Source of the DNA: Patescibacteria group bacterium
Lineage (GTDB): Bacteria; Patescibacteriota; Minisyncoccia; Minisyncoccales; UBA10102
Assembly: GCA_018816925.1 (NCBI GenBank)
Contig: JAHIUP010000040.1
Location: 1-22,645 of the forward strand
DNA length: 22,645 nt
Direction of reading: 5' to 3'
A program made the position numbers and the translations under genes. Under the pieces are notes generated by a model that was given only the letters and a program-made list of their open reading frames with translations, was not told the DNA's origin and searched no databases. The number at the start of each line of letters is the position of its first letter. Within the stretch, counting starts at the first letter, position 1. Of this stretch, positions 11,778-19,920 are shown in pieces.

Positions 11778-13304
11778 ATGGATTTTCTTACTATAGGAAC
11801 GGGTCTTGGGGCATTGGGTGTGGGATTGGTTCTTGGATACCTTGCACGCCGACAGATTGCACGAGTACAGGCAGGAAGCATTGAGAGGAAGCTCAAGGAG
11901 CGTGCTGCCCATGTGGAGCAGGAACGAAACAAGGCACTCTCTGAAGCGCGCGAGCAGGCAAGGCAGGTACTCTTGAAGGCAGAAGAAGAGGGAGATGTGT
12001 TTCGTAAAGAGATGCACAAGACAGAAGAGCTCCTCTTGAAGCGGGAGCACATGCTCCATCAGAAATTCTCCGACTCCGAGGCGCGAGAACGCGACCTCCA
12101 AGCAAAGCTCGAACAAACGCGTAAAACAGAAGAGCAGCTCGCAGAGCAGAAGGAACAGGTTGCGCAGAAACTCGAAGGCGTGGCAAAGCTCTCTCAGCAG
12201 GAAGCCCGGGACGAATTGTTTCGGGGCGTAGAGGAGAGCCATGAGAAGGATCTTCTGGACCGGGTGCGGCGCATGGAGCAGGAGGGAAGGGAGAGATTCG
12301 ACTCACGCGCAAGGGAAATTCTTTCGTATGCTATTCAGAAGACCGCAGTTTCTCATACGCAGGAAGTTACTACTACCACCGTTCTCCTTCCTTCCGAGGA
12401 GATGAAGGGCAAGATTATTGGGAAGGAGGGAAGGAACATTCGGGCGCTCGAGCGGGAAGCGGGAGTAGAAATTATTGTAGATGAAGCGCCCGAGGCAGTT
12501 GTCATCTCCGGGTTTGACCCCGTGAGACGGCACATTGCGAAGGTGGCGCTCGAACGTCTTATCCAGGATGGAAGAATCCACCCTGCCCGTGTGGAAGAAG
12601 AGATTGCCAAGGCACGGCAGGAGGCGGACAAGCAAATGCAGGAAGCAGGAGAGGCGGCAGTGTACGACGTAGGCATTGTAGGTATCGATCCCAAACTCAT
12701 CCAGCTCCTCGGCCGTTTGAGATTTCGCACCAGTTACGGACAAAACGTACTCTTACACAGTATTGAGGTATCGCATCTCGCTTCCGCTCTGGCTTCGGAA
12801 GTCGGGGCGGACGCTCAAGTAGCAAAAAAGGCAGGTCTTTTCCATGACATCGGGAAGGCCCTTGACCATCAGGTGGAGGGGTCGCACGTGGACATCGGAA
12901 TGCGTCTCTTGGAGAAATTCGGGGTGGAGAAGGCGATCATCGACGCGATGAAGTCCCACCACGAGGACTATCCTTATGAATCCCTTGAGGCGGTTCTTGT
13001 GCAGACGGCGGACGCCATTTCTGCCTCTCGTCCCGGAGCGAGAAAGGACTCTTTGGAGAGCTACCTTAAGCGCATCGGGGAATTAGAGCAGATTGCAACT
13101 TCCTTTGAGGGCATTGAAAAGGCCTATGCCATTCAGGCAGGAAGGGAGATTCGCGTATTCGTGAGGCCCGAGGAGGTTTCCGACGTGCAAGCACATCAGC
13201 TGGCACGCGAGGTTGCTCAGCGCATCCAGGAAGAGCTTCGTTATCCAGGAGAGGTTAAGGTAACCCTTATACGTGAGAATAGGTTTGTGGAGTACGCGAG
13301 ATAA
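11778..13304 (+). CDS. rny: Ribonuclease Y (membrane-anchored endoribonuclease)
   Basis: RNase Y starts mRNA decay in bacteria without RNase E. The 508-residue protein shows the family order. An N-terminal membrane helix (FLTIGTGLGALGVGLVLGYL) is followed by a long charged coiled coil (about 25-190). A KH domain begins near residue 209 (GKIIGKEGRNIRALE), and an HD domain carries HSIEVSHLA and GLFHDIGKALDHQ (His356-Asp357 as metal ligands). I start it at ATG 11778 (MDFLTIG), directly before the membrane helix. An upstream in-frame ATG at 11679 lies inside the preceding palindrome and before the promoter, so it is not credible. With PNPase elsewhere in the window, this gives the core of a Gram-positive-like RNA decay system. 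Confidence 0.96.
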   Translation: MDFLTIGTGLGALGVGLVLGYLARRQIARVQAGSIERKLKERAAHVEQERNKALSEAREQARQVLLKAEEEGDVFRKEMHKTEELLLKREHMLHQKFSDSEARERDLQAKLEQTRKTEEQLAEQKEQVAQKLEGVAKLSQQEARDELFRGVEESHEKDLLDRVRRMEQEGRERFDSRAREILSYAIQKTAVSHTQEVTTTTVLLPSEEMKGKIIGKEGRNIRALEREAGVEIIVDEAPEAVVISGFDPVRRHIAKVALERLIQDGRIHPARVEEEIAKARQEADKQMQEAGEAAVYDVGIVGIDPKLIQLLGRLRFRTSYGQNVLLHSIEVSHLASALASEVGADAQVAKKAGLFHDIGKALDHQVEGSHVDIGMRLLEKFGVEKAIIDAMKSHHEDYPYESLEAVLVQTADAISASRPGARKDSLESYLKRIGELEQIATSFEGIEKAYAIQAGREIRVFVRPEEVSDVQAHQLAREVAQRIQEELRYPGEVKVTLIRENRFVEYAR

Positions 13305-13334
13305 GAAAACCGCCCCTTTTCGGGGGCGGTTTTC
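13305..13334. terminator. Strong bidirectional terminator between rny and the tRNA-Gly operon
   Basis: GAAAACCGCCCC (13305-13316), loop TTTTCG, GGGGCGGTTTTC (13323-13334): a 12-bp perfect stem with A and T tracts on both sides. It follows the rny stop directly and is also placed to end the minus-strand tRNA-Pro/Gly transcript. Confidence 0.88.
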
Positions 13335-13338
13335 TTGT

Positions 13339-13406
13339 TGGAGCGGGCAAGGGGAGTCGCCCCGTCATTCGACGGGGCGCCCCGTGTTTATCACGGGGCG
13401 AACCCT
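13339..13406 (-). repeat. Double-hairpin element downstream of tRNA-Gly
   Basis: Hairpin 2 is CGCCCCGTC/GACGGGGCG, loop ATTC (13358-13379). Hairpin 1 is CGCCCCGTG/CACGGGGCG, loop TTTAT (13378-13400), then AACCCT. The tRNA-like remnant at the far end (13339-13359) reads, in tRNA orientation, CGACTCCCCTTGCCCGCTCCA. This looks like the 3' end of a glycine tRNA with encoded CCA, but not of the tRNA-Gly next to it. The element starts 11 nt beyond the tRNA-Gly end, further away than in the other copies. Confidence 0.8.
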
Positions 13407-13417
13407 AAGTTATCTTG

Positions 13418-13488
13418 AGCGGGTGAGCGGAATCGAACCGCCGTCACGATCTTGGAAGGATCGGGTTTTACCATTAAACTACACCCGC
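13418..13488 (-). tRNA. tRNA-Gly(UCC)
   Basis: Acceptor GCGGGTG/CACCCGC, anticodon stem CGATC/GATCG around CTTCCAA (anticodon TCC), T-arm GGCGG TTCGATT CCGCT. The discriminator is T, followed by CAAG, so CCA is not encoded. It is 11 nt downstream of tRNA-Pro(UGG) in the same transcript. Confidence 0.94.
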
Positions 13489-13499
13489 ATTCCGTCTTG

Positions 13500-13570
13500 T
13501 CGGGGTACCCAGATTCGAACTGGGACTACGTCCTCCCAAAGGACGCGTGCTACCGTTGCACCATACCCCG
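13500..13570 (-). tRNA. tRNA-Pro(UGG)
   Basis: Acceptor CGGGGTA/TACCCCG with C1-G72, anticodon stem CGTCC/GGACG around TTTGGGA (anticodon TGG), T-arm CCCAG TTCGAAT CTGGG. The discriminator is A, followed by CAAGA. Unlike tRNA-Pro(CGG) at 5730, it has no encoded CCA. Confidence 0.94.
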
Positions 13571-13596
13571 TTGTTTTTAAGGTATCCGTGCGCTCC

Positions 13597-13625
13597 TTTG
13601 TAGCATTTTTGGCTTGCACGGTCAA
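13597..13625 (-). promoter_or_regulatory. Promoter of the tRNA-Pro/tRNA-Gly operon
   Basis: The minus strand has TTGACC, a 17-bp spacer and TACAAA, ending 26 nt before the tRNA-Pro 5' end. It faces the kinase promoter, with 4 bp between the two. Confidence 0.6.
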
Positions 13626-13629
13626 TTTG

Positions 13630-13638
13630 TGATACAAT
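13630..13638 (+). promoter_or_regulatory. Extended -10 promoter of the kinase/pilus operon
   Basis: TGATACAAT is an extended -10 element, with no good -35 at the usual distance. It lies 19 nt before the kinase ATG and may drive the kinase, regulator and pilus genes. Confidence 0.5.
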
Positions 13639-13657
13639 ATTCAAATAGCGAAATCCC

Positions 13658-14611
13658 ATGAGAATCAAAGACCCATTCAAGCAATACAAGGAGTATGGTA
13701 TTCCCTTGTGGCAATGTCCCCCGTTTCTTTTCCTTATCATGGGCATCGTCATCATTTTTTCCATGGTGTTCGTGTACGCCATTGGTACTCGCCTCCTGAA
13801 CGACCCTTATCTTATCAACCTTATTATTCTAGGGATTACGGCAGCGCTTCTTATAATCGCCTTCATTATCACGAACTCCTTTGAGCGGTTGGCGGAGGCG
13901 AATCGCCTCAAGTCAGAATTCGTGAGCATTGTGTCTCACCAGTTGCGCGCCCCCCTCTCCAACTTCATCTGGGCGCTGGATTTTCTCATGACCGGTGAGA
14001 GATCTGGGAAAGACATCACAGGGTATTTCAACATCCTCAAAGAGAATGCCTCCCGCATGCGCAATTTGGTAAATGACCTTCTCGCGGTTTCCCGCATCCA
14101 GTCGGGCAAACTGCCCTTTGACAAGCAAGAGTTTTCCTTTACCGAGCTCGTGGGACAGGTGGTGGACGAATTCCGTCCCATGGTGCAGGCAGCGAACATC
14201 CGTCTTCGCATAGAGGGAGCAAAAGATTTGCCTCTCGTGAGGAGCGATCCCAATCGTCTTAAGGAGGTTATTGCAAATTTCGTGGATAATGCCATTCGCT
14301 ACGCGTGGAAGGAAGAGGATGCGAAGGAGCGACGAGGCGAGGAGAAGCAGGTTATCGTGCGTTTTCGTACACAGGACAAGCAGGTGCGCTTTGAAGTGGA
14401 AGACAACGGACTTGGCATTTCCGCAGAAGACCAGAGGTTTATTTTTGAGAAGTTCTTTCGTTCGGAACGCGCCAGGCGCCACGAGACGCATGGCTCCGGC
14501 CTCGGCCTTTATATCGCGAAATCCATTATTCAGAGAGCTGGCGGGATAATGGGGTTCAACTCCAAAGAAAATCAAGGGTCGACGTTCTGGTTCTCGATAC
14601 CAATTTCTTAA
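13658..14611 (+). CDS. Two-pass membrane histidine kinase
   Basis: The 317-residue protein has two transmembrane segments (about 23-43 and 50-72) joined by a short loop, so there is almost no external sensor domain. A HisKA domain follows with the H-box SIVSHQLRAPLSN (His94 as phospho-acceptor). The ATPase domain has the N-box NFVDNAIRYA, G1 VEDNGLGIS, F-box FEKFFRSE and G2 GSGLGLYIAK, all intact. It likely senses a membrane-linked signal and phosphorylates the receiver protein encoded 12 nt downstream. Its position ahead of pilB and pilC suggests control of pilus function rather than of unrelated genes. Confidence 0.93.
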   Translation: MRIKDPFKQYKEYGIPLWQCPPFLFLIMGIVIIFSMVFVYAIGTRLLNDPYLINLIILGITAALLIIAFIITNSFERLAEANRLKSEFVSIVSHQLRAPLSNFIWALDFLMTGERSGKDITGYFNILKENASRMRNLVNDLLAVSRIQSGKLPFDKQEFSFTELVGQVVDEFRPMVQAANIRLRIEGAKDLPLVRSDPNRLKEVIANFVDNAIRYAWKEEDAKERRGEEKQVIVRFRTQDKQVRFEVEDNGLGISAEDQRFIFEKFFRSERARRHETHGSGLGLYIAKSIIQRAGGIMGFNSKENQGSTFWFSIPIS

Positions 14612-14623
14612 TTTTGTTTTTAT

Positions 14624-14998
14624 ATGAAACGCATCCTATTCATTGAGGATGAGTCAGCGCTTCAGAAGGCCTTTTCAGATACGCTCACGGAAGAGGGATA
14701 CGAGGTAGTGTCCGCTCTCGATGGGGAGATTGGCCTTCGCCTCGCAAAAGAGAAGAAGCCCGACGTCATTCTCCTCGACCTTGTGCTCCCTCGACTCCAC
14801 GGATTCGACGTGCTCTCCCGACTCAAGCAGGATGAGGAAACGAAGCACATCCCAGTTATCGTGATGACGAACCTGGAAGAGATGGAGAATGTGCAGAAAG
14901 CCCTCGAGCTGGGGGCCACTACCTATCTCGTGAAGTCCAATTACCAGTTGCACGATGTGGTCGAGAGAGTCAAGCAGTTGCTTGCAGAGGAATCATGA
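14624..14998 (+). CDS. Receiver-only response regulator (CheY-like)
   Basis: The 124-residue protein is a single receiver domain without an output domain. It has the acidic pocket Glu8-Asp9 (IEDE), the phosphorylated Asp52 (LLDLVLP), Thr82 (VMTN) and Lys104 (YLVKS). Without a DNA-binding part it must act by protein contact, as CheY-like regulators do. Its stop overlaps the pilB start by 4 nt (ATGA), so the two are made in step. This fits, without proving, direct control of the pilus motor. Confidence 0.93.
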   Translation: MKRILFIEDESALQKAFSDTLTEEGYEVVSALDGEIGLRLAKEKKPDVILLDLVLPRLHGFDVLSRLKQDEETKHIPVIVMTNLEEMENVQKALELGATTYLVKSNYQLHDVVERVKQLLAEES

Positions 14999-16752
14999 AG
15001 GCGAAGGTAGAGAATCAGCAGCTTAAGGCGTTCCTTCTGGACGCTGGCTTGGTGGGAAAAAAGGAACTTGAGGCGGCGGAGAAAAAGGCGCAGAAAGAGA
15101 AGCGGGAATTGAGAGAAGTGTTACTGGAGGATGGGCGCGTGCCAGAGGCGGACTTGCGGAAAACAGAGGCCTACATCCTAGGCATTCCTTTTGTTGACCT
15201 CGCAGAAGAACAGGTGGATGCGGAAATCCTCCGTATTATACCCGAACCCATTGCCCGTAAGCATAACATCGTGGCCTTCCGCAGGAAGGGCAAAGAGCTT
15301 GAGGTTGCGATGCTCGATCCAAATGACCTCGTGATGATTGACTTCATCCGCAAGAAGTCCGACCTTAAGGTACGCCCGCGCCTCACTACTCAAGAGAGCA
15401 TCGCACATGTACTCCAGCAGTATTCCAAGAGTTTGCAGGCGGAATTCGGGGATATCATCCAGCAGGAGGTGGAGGGGATAAAGATGGTGGCGGAAAAGGG
15501 AGGGAAGAGAGAGGAAGGGGAGGACCTTCAGAAGGTTGCGGAAGAACTCCCGGTCATCCGTATCGTGGACACCCTCTTGAAGCACGCCATTCTCCAACGG
15601 GCTTCCGATGTGCACGCGGAACCTCTTGAGAAGGAGGTGGTCATTCGCTACCGCATTGATGGGGTTCTCCACGACGCCATGGTTCTCCCCAAGCAGGCGA
15701 GCTTGGGTATCGTGGCGCGCATTAAGGTACTTAGTAATCTCAAACTGGATGAGCACCGTCTTCCCCAAGACGGAAGGTTTAAGGTGGAAACCGAGGGGTA
15801 CAAGTATTCCGTGCGCGTGTCTGTGCTTCCGGTGTTTGATGGGGAAAAGGTGGTCATGCGTTTGCTTTCCGAAACCGCAGAAGGTCTCACACTCGAGGAG
15901 CTCGGCTTCCGGGGAGAGGCGCTCGAGAAGGTGCAGGAGAACCTGCGCAAGCCCGTGGGCATGATTCTTGTTACCGGACCTACGGGTTCTGGAAAGACCA
16001 CCACGCTCTATTCCATGATGGAGATACTTAACACGCCCGTGGTAAACATTTCTACGGTGGAAGATCCCGTGGAGTACCGTATGCCTCGTATCAATCAGAC
16101 CCAGGTGCGGCCAAAGATAGGTTTGACGTTTGCCTCGGGCCTCCGTTCCTTGCTTCGCCAGGACCCGGATATAATTATGGTGGGAGAGATACGGGACGAA
16201 GAAACCGCCGCCCTTGCCGTGAACGCGGCTCTCACGGGGCACCTCATGCTTTCTACGCTCCACACGAATGATGCGGCAGGAAGCATCCCCCGATTGCTGG
16301 AGATGAAGGTAGAACCTTTCCTTATTTCTTCTACCCTGCGTGTGATTATCGCCCAGCGTCTCGTGCGGCGCCTGTGCGACGACAAGGAAGAGTATCGGCT
16401 AAGCGAGAAAGAACTTGCGCAGTTCGCAGAGTTTTTTAATGTAGAGGGGACCGAACGTATCCTTCAAGAAGAGAAGCTTTTGGAGAAGAATCAGAGGATT
16501 GTGGATATCCCTTTCTGGCGGCCCAAGCAGAGCCCTGAGTGCTCTGATGGATACGCTGGGAGGGTAGGTATTTTTGAAGTACTCCCGATTTCAGAGACAA
16601 TAAAAGAACTTATTGGACAGCGTGTGTCAGCGGACCATATTCATAAACAGGCGGTCCAGGAGGGGATGAGGACCATGGTGGAAGACGGAATACTCAAGGC
16701 GGCACAAGGTATTACTTCCATTGAAGAGGTCTTGCGAGTAATTACGGAATAG
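14995..16752 (+). CDS. pilB: Type IV pilus assembly ATPase PilB
   Basis: PilB is the cytoplasmic ATPase that drives pilus extension. The 585-residue product has the N-terminal MshEN/GspE-N region (LLDAGLVGKKEL to about residue 150). The C-terminal motor shows Walker A GPTGSGKT (328-335), an Asp-box region around ASDVHAEP, Walker B DIIMVGEIRDEETA (Glu398), and a His box STLHTNDAAGS. Most PilB/GspE proteins carry a zinc-binding tetracysteine motif. Here only one cysteine of each pair remains (RRLCDDKEEY and SPECSDGYAGRVG), so zinc binding is probably lost. It overlaps the response regulator and is followed 3 nt later by pilC. The GYAGRVGIFE block and length favour PilB over PilT. Confidence 0.96.
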   Translation: MKAKVENQQLKAFLLDAGLVGKKELEAAEKKAQKEKRELREVLLEDGRVPEADLRKTEAYILGIPFVDLAEEQVDAEILRIIPEPIARKHNIVAFRRKGKELEVAMLDPNDLVMIDFIRKKSDLKVRPRLTTQESIAHVLQQYSKSLQAEFGDIIQQEVEGIKMVAEKGGKREEGEDLQKVAEELPVIRIVDTLLKHAILQRASDVHAEPLEKEVVIRYRIDGVLHDAMVLPKQASLGIVARIKVLSNLKLDEHRLPQDGRFKVETEGYKYSVRVSVLPVFDGEKVVMRLLSETAEGLTLEELGFRGEALEKVQENLRKPVGMILVTGPTGSGKTTTLYSMMEILNTPVVNISTVEDPVEYRMPRINQTQVRPKIGLTFASGLRSLLRQDPDIIMVGEIRDEETAALAVNAALTGHLMLSTLHTNDAAGSIPRLLEMKVEPFLISSTLRVIIAQRLVRRLCDDKEEYRLSEKELAQFAEFFNVEGTERILQEEKLLEKNQRIVDIPFWRPKQSPECSDGYAGRVGIFEVLPISETIKELIGQRVSADHIHKQAVQEGMRTMVEDGILKAAQGITSIEEVLRVITE

Positions 16753-16755
16753 CGT

Positions 16756-17979
16756 ATGCCTTTATTTTCCTACACGGCGGCGGCGGAGGGAGGAAGGGCT
16801 ATTTCAGGCAGGGAATCTGCAAGGAATAAGCGGGAGCTTGCCCGTCAGCTCCGAAAACAGGGATATGTACTTACGTCGGCAGAGGTTCTCGGAAAAAACG
16901 GAGAACGCTGGTGGGACCGCGTTTCCTTTGGGTTTTTCGGAGGCGCGTCTCTTACAGATAAGCTTGTGTTTACTAGAAATCTTAGGGTTATGGTGGGGGC
17001 CGGCATAGGATTGCCCCGCGCCCTTAGCATTTTAGCAGAACAGACAGAAAGTAAGCCGCTCGGGAAGGCCCTCAAGCAGATGCAAGAGGAAATCACGAAG
17101 GGAGATACTTTCTCCAGCGCGTTGGCGAAGCGCCCCGCCCTATTCTCGGAGCTCTTTCAGGCAATGATAAAAGTGGGGGAGGAATCCGGAACGCTTGAGG
17201 AAGTGCTCGCCCAGTTGGAACTTCAGTTGGAGCGCTCCCACGATCTGCACTCCAAAATCCAGGGGGCGCTGATGTATCCTGCGGTCGTAGTTACGGCTAT
17301 GATTGGCATTGGTGTTCTTATGCTCATTGTCGTGGTGCCGGAATTAGCGAAGACCTTTGAGGACCTTGGGGTACAACTTCCTTTTACCACCCGCCTCATT
17401 ATTGGTTTTGGATCCTTTCTCACGCACCTTTGGTATGTTGCGCTCGCGGGGACCCTCGCCTTTCTTTTGCTTTTGCGGTTCGCCGTTTCCACCTTGTGGG
17501 GTAAGCGCCTCATTGACTCCTTTTCTCTTAGGGCTCCTCTTATATCCGGCATCGTGCACAAGATGAATTCCGCGATTATTGTGCGTACCTTGAGTTCCCT
17601 AATAGCTGCTGGCGTGCCTCTGCTTCAGGCCTTGGACATTACCAGCCACACAGTGAAGAATCGTTCCTTTCAGGAATCTCTTGAGTACGCGGGGGAACAA
17701 GTAAAGAAAGGAGCGCGACTTTCCGAGGCCCTCGAGCCCTACGGGAAGCTTTATCCTTCCCTTGTCATTCAGATGGTAAAAGTGGGGGAAGAGACGGGGC
17801 AGACCTCGGACATCTTGGCCAAGCTCGCCTCATTCTTTGAGGAAGAAGTGACGAACGCAACTAAGAACCTTGCTTCTATCATAGAGCCCGTACTTATGCT
17901 TATTGTGGGAGCGGTAGTTGGGTTCTTTGCGATTTCTATGGTCCAGCCAATGTATTCCATACTCGGGGGCATTAAGTGA
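16756..17979 (+). CDS. pilC: Type IV pilus inner-membrane platform protein PilC
   Basis: PilC is the membrane platform that couples the PilB motor to pilin assembly. The 407-residue protein has the normal length and two T2SSF domains. The first is LTDKLVFTRNLRVMVGAGIGLPRAL with MIKVGEESGTLEEVL; the second is IVRTLSSLIAAGVPLLQALDI with MVKVGEETGQTSDIL. Three hydrophobic segments follow the family pattern: about 172-192, 216-240 and a C-terminal one at 378-400. The gene lies 3 nt after pilB. Its stop is followed within 9 nt by the first prepilin gene. Confidence 0.96.
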   Translation: MPLFSYTAAAEGGRAISGRESARNKRELARQLRKQGYVLTSAEVLGKNGERWWDRVSFGFFGGASLTDKLVFTRNLRVMVGAGIGLPRALSILAEQTESKPLGKALKQMQEEITKGDTFSSALAKRPALFSELFQAMIKVGEESGTLEEVLAQLELQLERSHDLHSKIQGALMYPAVVVTAMIGIGVLMLIVVVPELAKTFEDLGVQLPFTTRLIIGFGSFLTHLWYVALAGTLAFLLLLRFAVSTLWGKRLIDSFSLRAPLISGIVHKMNSAIIVRTLSSLIAAGVPLLQALDITSHTVKNRSFQESLEYAGEQVKKGARLSEALEPYGKLYPSLVIQMVKVGEETGQTSDILAKLASFFEEEVTNATKNLASIIEPVLMLIVGAVVGFFAISMVQPMYSILGGIK

Positions 17980-17987
17980 TATATGAT

Positions 17988-18848
17988 ATGAAAGGGTTCA
18001 CGCTTCCTGAAGTAATTGTGACGGTGGTAGTACTTCTTATTTTGGCTACAATCGGGATTCCACAGCTCCGGGCTTTTCAGAATCAGGCAACACTGGAGAC
18101 AGAGACAGGCAAGGTGCTTCAGGTTCTTCGCGAAGCAAGGTCAGCTGCGCTGGGAGCCGAGTACGGACTGCAAGCAGGCGTATATTTTGACAGCGCCTCC
18201 AAGGAGTACGCGTACTTTCGCGGGCCTTCCTATGCCGGGCGCACGGCCGCCTACGACGTGGTTCACGAACTCCCGGAAGTCCTTGTGTTTTCAGGGATTT
18301 CTCTGGGAGCCGGAACAGAGGTGGTATTCGCTAAAGTAGATGGCACTGCAGCTCCAGCAGGGCTTGTAACTCTCGCTTTGGCTTCTGACCTTACCAAAGA
18401 GAGGAATGTGCACGTAGAAGAGTCGGGGAAAATAGGGACATCAGCTCCCGGCTCTCCTTCAGATGCCGGCCGATTGACGGACTCCCGCCACGCGCACGTG
18501 TCCTACACAAGAAGCATTGACACTGCCTTGGAGGACTTGGTGCTTACATTTGATGGAGGAACTGCAGTAGTCACGCTCCCTCTTTCAGTGAACCAGAAAG
18601 GAGGGCAGATTTGGTGGGAGGGAGATGCAGACGTGGGAGGGGAGCAGCAGACAATAAAGATTCACACCCATGAGCTGAACGGAAGCTCTGGCAGTGCATT
18701 CTCTATTAACAGGGACCGTATGGTTAACACGAAATCCCTTCAAGTTGAGCTGAGCGGTGACGCCACAGGATACATTATTTTTTACGATGCCGATGGCGTT
18801 CTTACGGATGGCACATCCATTTATGCAGCAGCTCCGGAACTTCAATAA
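17988..18848 (+). CDS. Prepilin, FimT/GspH-like
   Basis: The 286-residue product starts MKGFTLPEVIVTVVV, a class III signal sequence. Prepilin peptidase would cut after Gly3, leaving Phe+1 and Glu+5. The N-terminal helix is followed by VLQVLREARSAAL, the pattern seen in FimT/GspH minor pilins, then a long beta-rich region. I start it at ATG 17988 rather than the GTG at 17976, because this gives the 3-residue leader and the GTG overlaps the pilC stop. Its leader codons GGGTTCACG have no insertion, unlike two of the following genes. It overlaps the next gene by 26 nt. Confidence 0.85.
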   Translation: MKGFTLPEVIVTVVVLLILATIGIPQLRAFQNQATLETETGKVLQVLREARSAALGAEYGLQAGVYFDSASKEYAYFRGPSYAGRTAAYDVVHELPEVLVFSGISLGAGTEVVFAKVDGTAAPAGLVTLALASDLTKERNVHVEESGKIGTSAPGSPSDAGRLTDSRHAHVSYTRSIDTALEDLVLTFDGGTAVVTLPLSVNQKGGQIWWEGDADVGGEQQTIKIHTHELNGSSGSAFSINRDRMVNTKSLQVELSGDATGYIIFYDADGVLTDGTSIYAAAPELQ

Positions 18849-19326
18849 GAAAGGGGCCTCGATCATTGAGATCGTTGTTGTTGTGGGCATTCTGGTAACC
18901 GCCCTAAGCGCGCTGGCCGGCCTCTTAGCCCTTTCCCTTCAAGTGGAGAGCATTCTTAGCCAGGAACGCGAAGCCCAGGCCTTGGCGCAAGAGACCATGG
19001 AAGCCGTGCGCTCTTTCCGAAACCAGACCGACTGGGATGTGGACGGCCTCAATACCATCGCCTTTTTTACTCCATATTTTCCAGAACAAACAGGGAGTCC
19101 GGCTGTGTGGACGCTCACTGCGGGGACGGAAACCATAGGGATATTTGAGCGCCAGGTGGTGTTTGAGGAAGTATACCGGGACGGAGGAGGCAACATCGTG
19201 GAGATTGGAGGTTCATTAGACTTCAACTCCCGCTTTGCTGACATTACGGTTTCCTGGGAAGAGCGTGGCAGGACGCATACTGTGGAGCAAAGGACAGTGT
19301 TCACTAATTGGCAAGAAACACCATGA
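18823..19326 (+). CDS. Prepilin, PilV/GspI-like
   Basis: The 167-residue product starts MQQLRNFNKKG, then ASIIEIVVVVGILVTALSAL. Cleavage after Gly11 leaves Ala+1 and Glu+5. The following LLALSLQVESILSQEREAQALAQETMEAVRSFR fits PilV/GspI minor pilins. ATG 18823 is chosen because it gives a normal leader; earlier ATGs lie well within the preceding gene. It overlaps that gene by 26 nt and the next by 4 nt (ATGA). It has no hairpin insertion. Confidence 0.82.
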   Translation: MQQLRNFNKKGASIIEIVVVVGILVTALSALAGLLALSLQVESILSQEREAQALAQETMEAVRSFRNQTDWDVDGLNTIAFFTPYFPEQTGSPAVWTLTAGTETIGIFERQVVFEEVYRDGGGNIVEIGGSLDFNSRFADITVSWEERGRTHTVEQRTVFTNWQETP

Positions 19327-19916
19327 GAGGGTTCACCCCCACACCAGAACGAGCAGATTCGTTTCTAGGGACTTCATCCCGAGACGGAAACAGCGAAGTT
19401 GCTGCTCGTTTGGTGTGGGGGTTCACCATACTGGAAATGGTAGTGTACGTCGCAGTGCTTTCAATCCTCATTGGGGCCGTGTGCGCGTTCTTGCTGTGGG
19501 CTGTGCGCATTCAGCACAAAACAGAAGCCCTTGGGGAAGTGAACTCTTCTGCCAGCCAGGCGCTCCACCAAATGGTGCAGGAGGCGCGGGAAGCAGATGG
19601 AGTGTACATTCCAACGAGCGTCTTTGGCAGCCATCCGGGCCAGCTTTCCCTGCGGACCTCAAAATACATCCCGCCAGACGAGGAATATACATACATTGAC
19701 TTCTTTGTGTGCGGAGATCAGCTGTGCCTCAAGAAAGAAGAGCAATCCCCTATTGCTCTTACAAGCGAGCTGGTGGAGGTGCAGAACTTTCAGGTGAGCC
19801 AGGTGGGGGATTCTGTGCGCATCACGCTTCGCCTTGCAGCCAAAACCTCATCTCCAAGGCCGGAATACCAAGCAGTAACAGAGCTAACGGAAACAGCTTC
19901 CGTGCGCATACCATAG
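19323..19916 (+). CDS. Prepilin, PilW/GspJ-like, with an expanded leader
   Basis: The 197-residue product starts MRGFTPTPER and only reaches the true prepilin site at residue 33, WGFTILEMVVYVAVLS, with Glu+5 after Gly33. The Gly-Phe-Thr codons therefore occur twice, exactly 30 codons apart, with a long hairpin element between them (19329-19427). Removing one repeat unit would restore MRGFTILEM, a 3-residue leader like that of the first prepilin. The first GFT copy lacks Glu at +5, so cleavage should occur at the second. The start is fixed by the ATGA overlap with the previous stop. The rest (SASQALHQMVQEAREADGVY) fits PilW/GspJ. Confidence 0.83.
   Translation: MRGFTPTPERADSFLGTSSRDGNSEVAARLVWGFTILEMVVYVAVLSILIGAVCAFLLWAVRIQHKTEALGEVNSSASQALHQMVQEAREADGVYIPTSVFGSHPGQLSLRTSKYIPPDEEYTYIDFFVCGDQLCLKKEEQSPIALTSELVEVQNFQVSQVGDSVRITLRLAAKTSSPRPEYQAVTELTETASVRIP
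19329..19427 (+). repeat. In-frame hairpin element in the prepilin leader, copy 1
   Basis: GGGTTCACC at 19329-19337 is repeated exactly at 19419-19427, 90 bp (30 codons) apart. Between them are inverted arms: CCCCCACACCAGAACGAGC (from 19336, arm ends at 19356) and its near-complement ending at 19421, with one bulged G. An inner hairpin GGGA/TCCC is at 19368-19380. The encoded peptide runs PTPE...LVW. It has the same ends and the same codon position as the element in the next gene. Confidence 0.88.
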
Positions 19917-19920
19917 CCGC

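Noticed and set aside
15178..16263. Long minus-strand open frame (361 codons) opposite pilB
   Set aside because: It lies opposite the conserved ATPase motifs of pilB and has no motif of its own.
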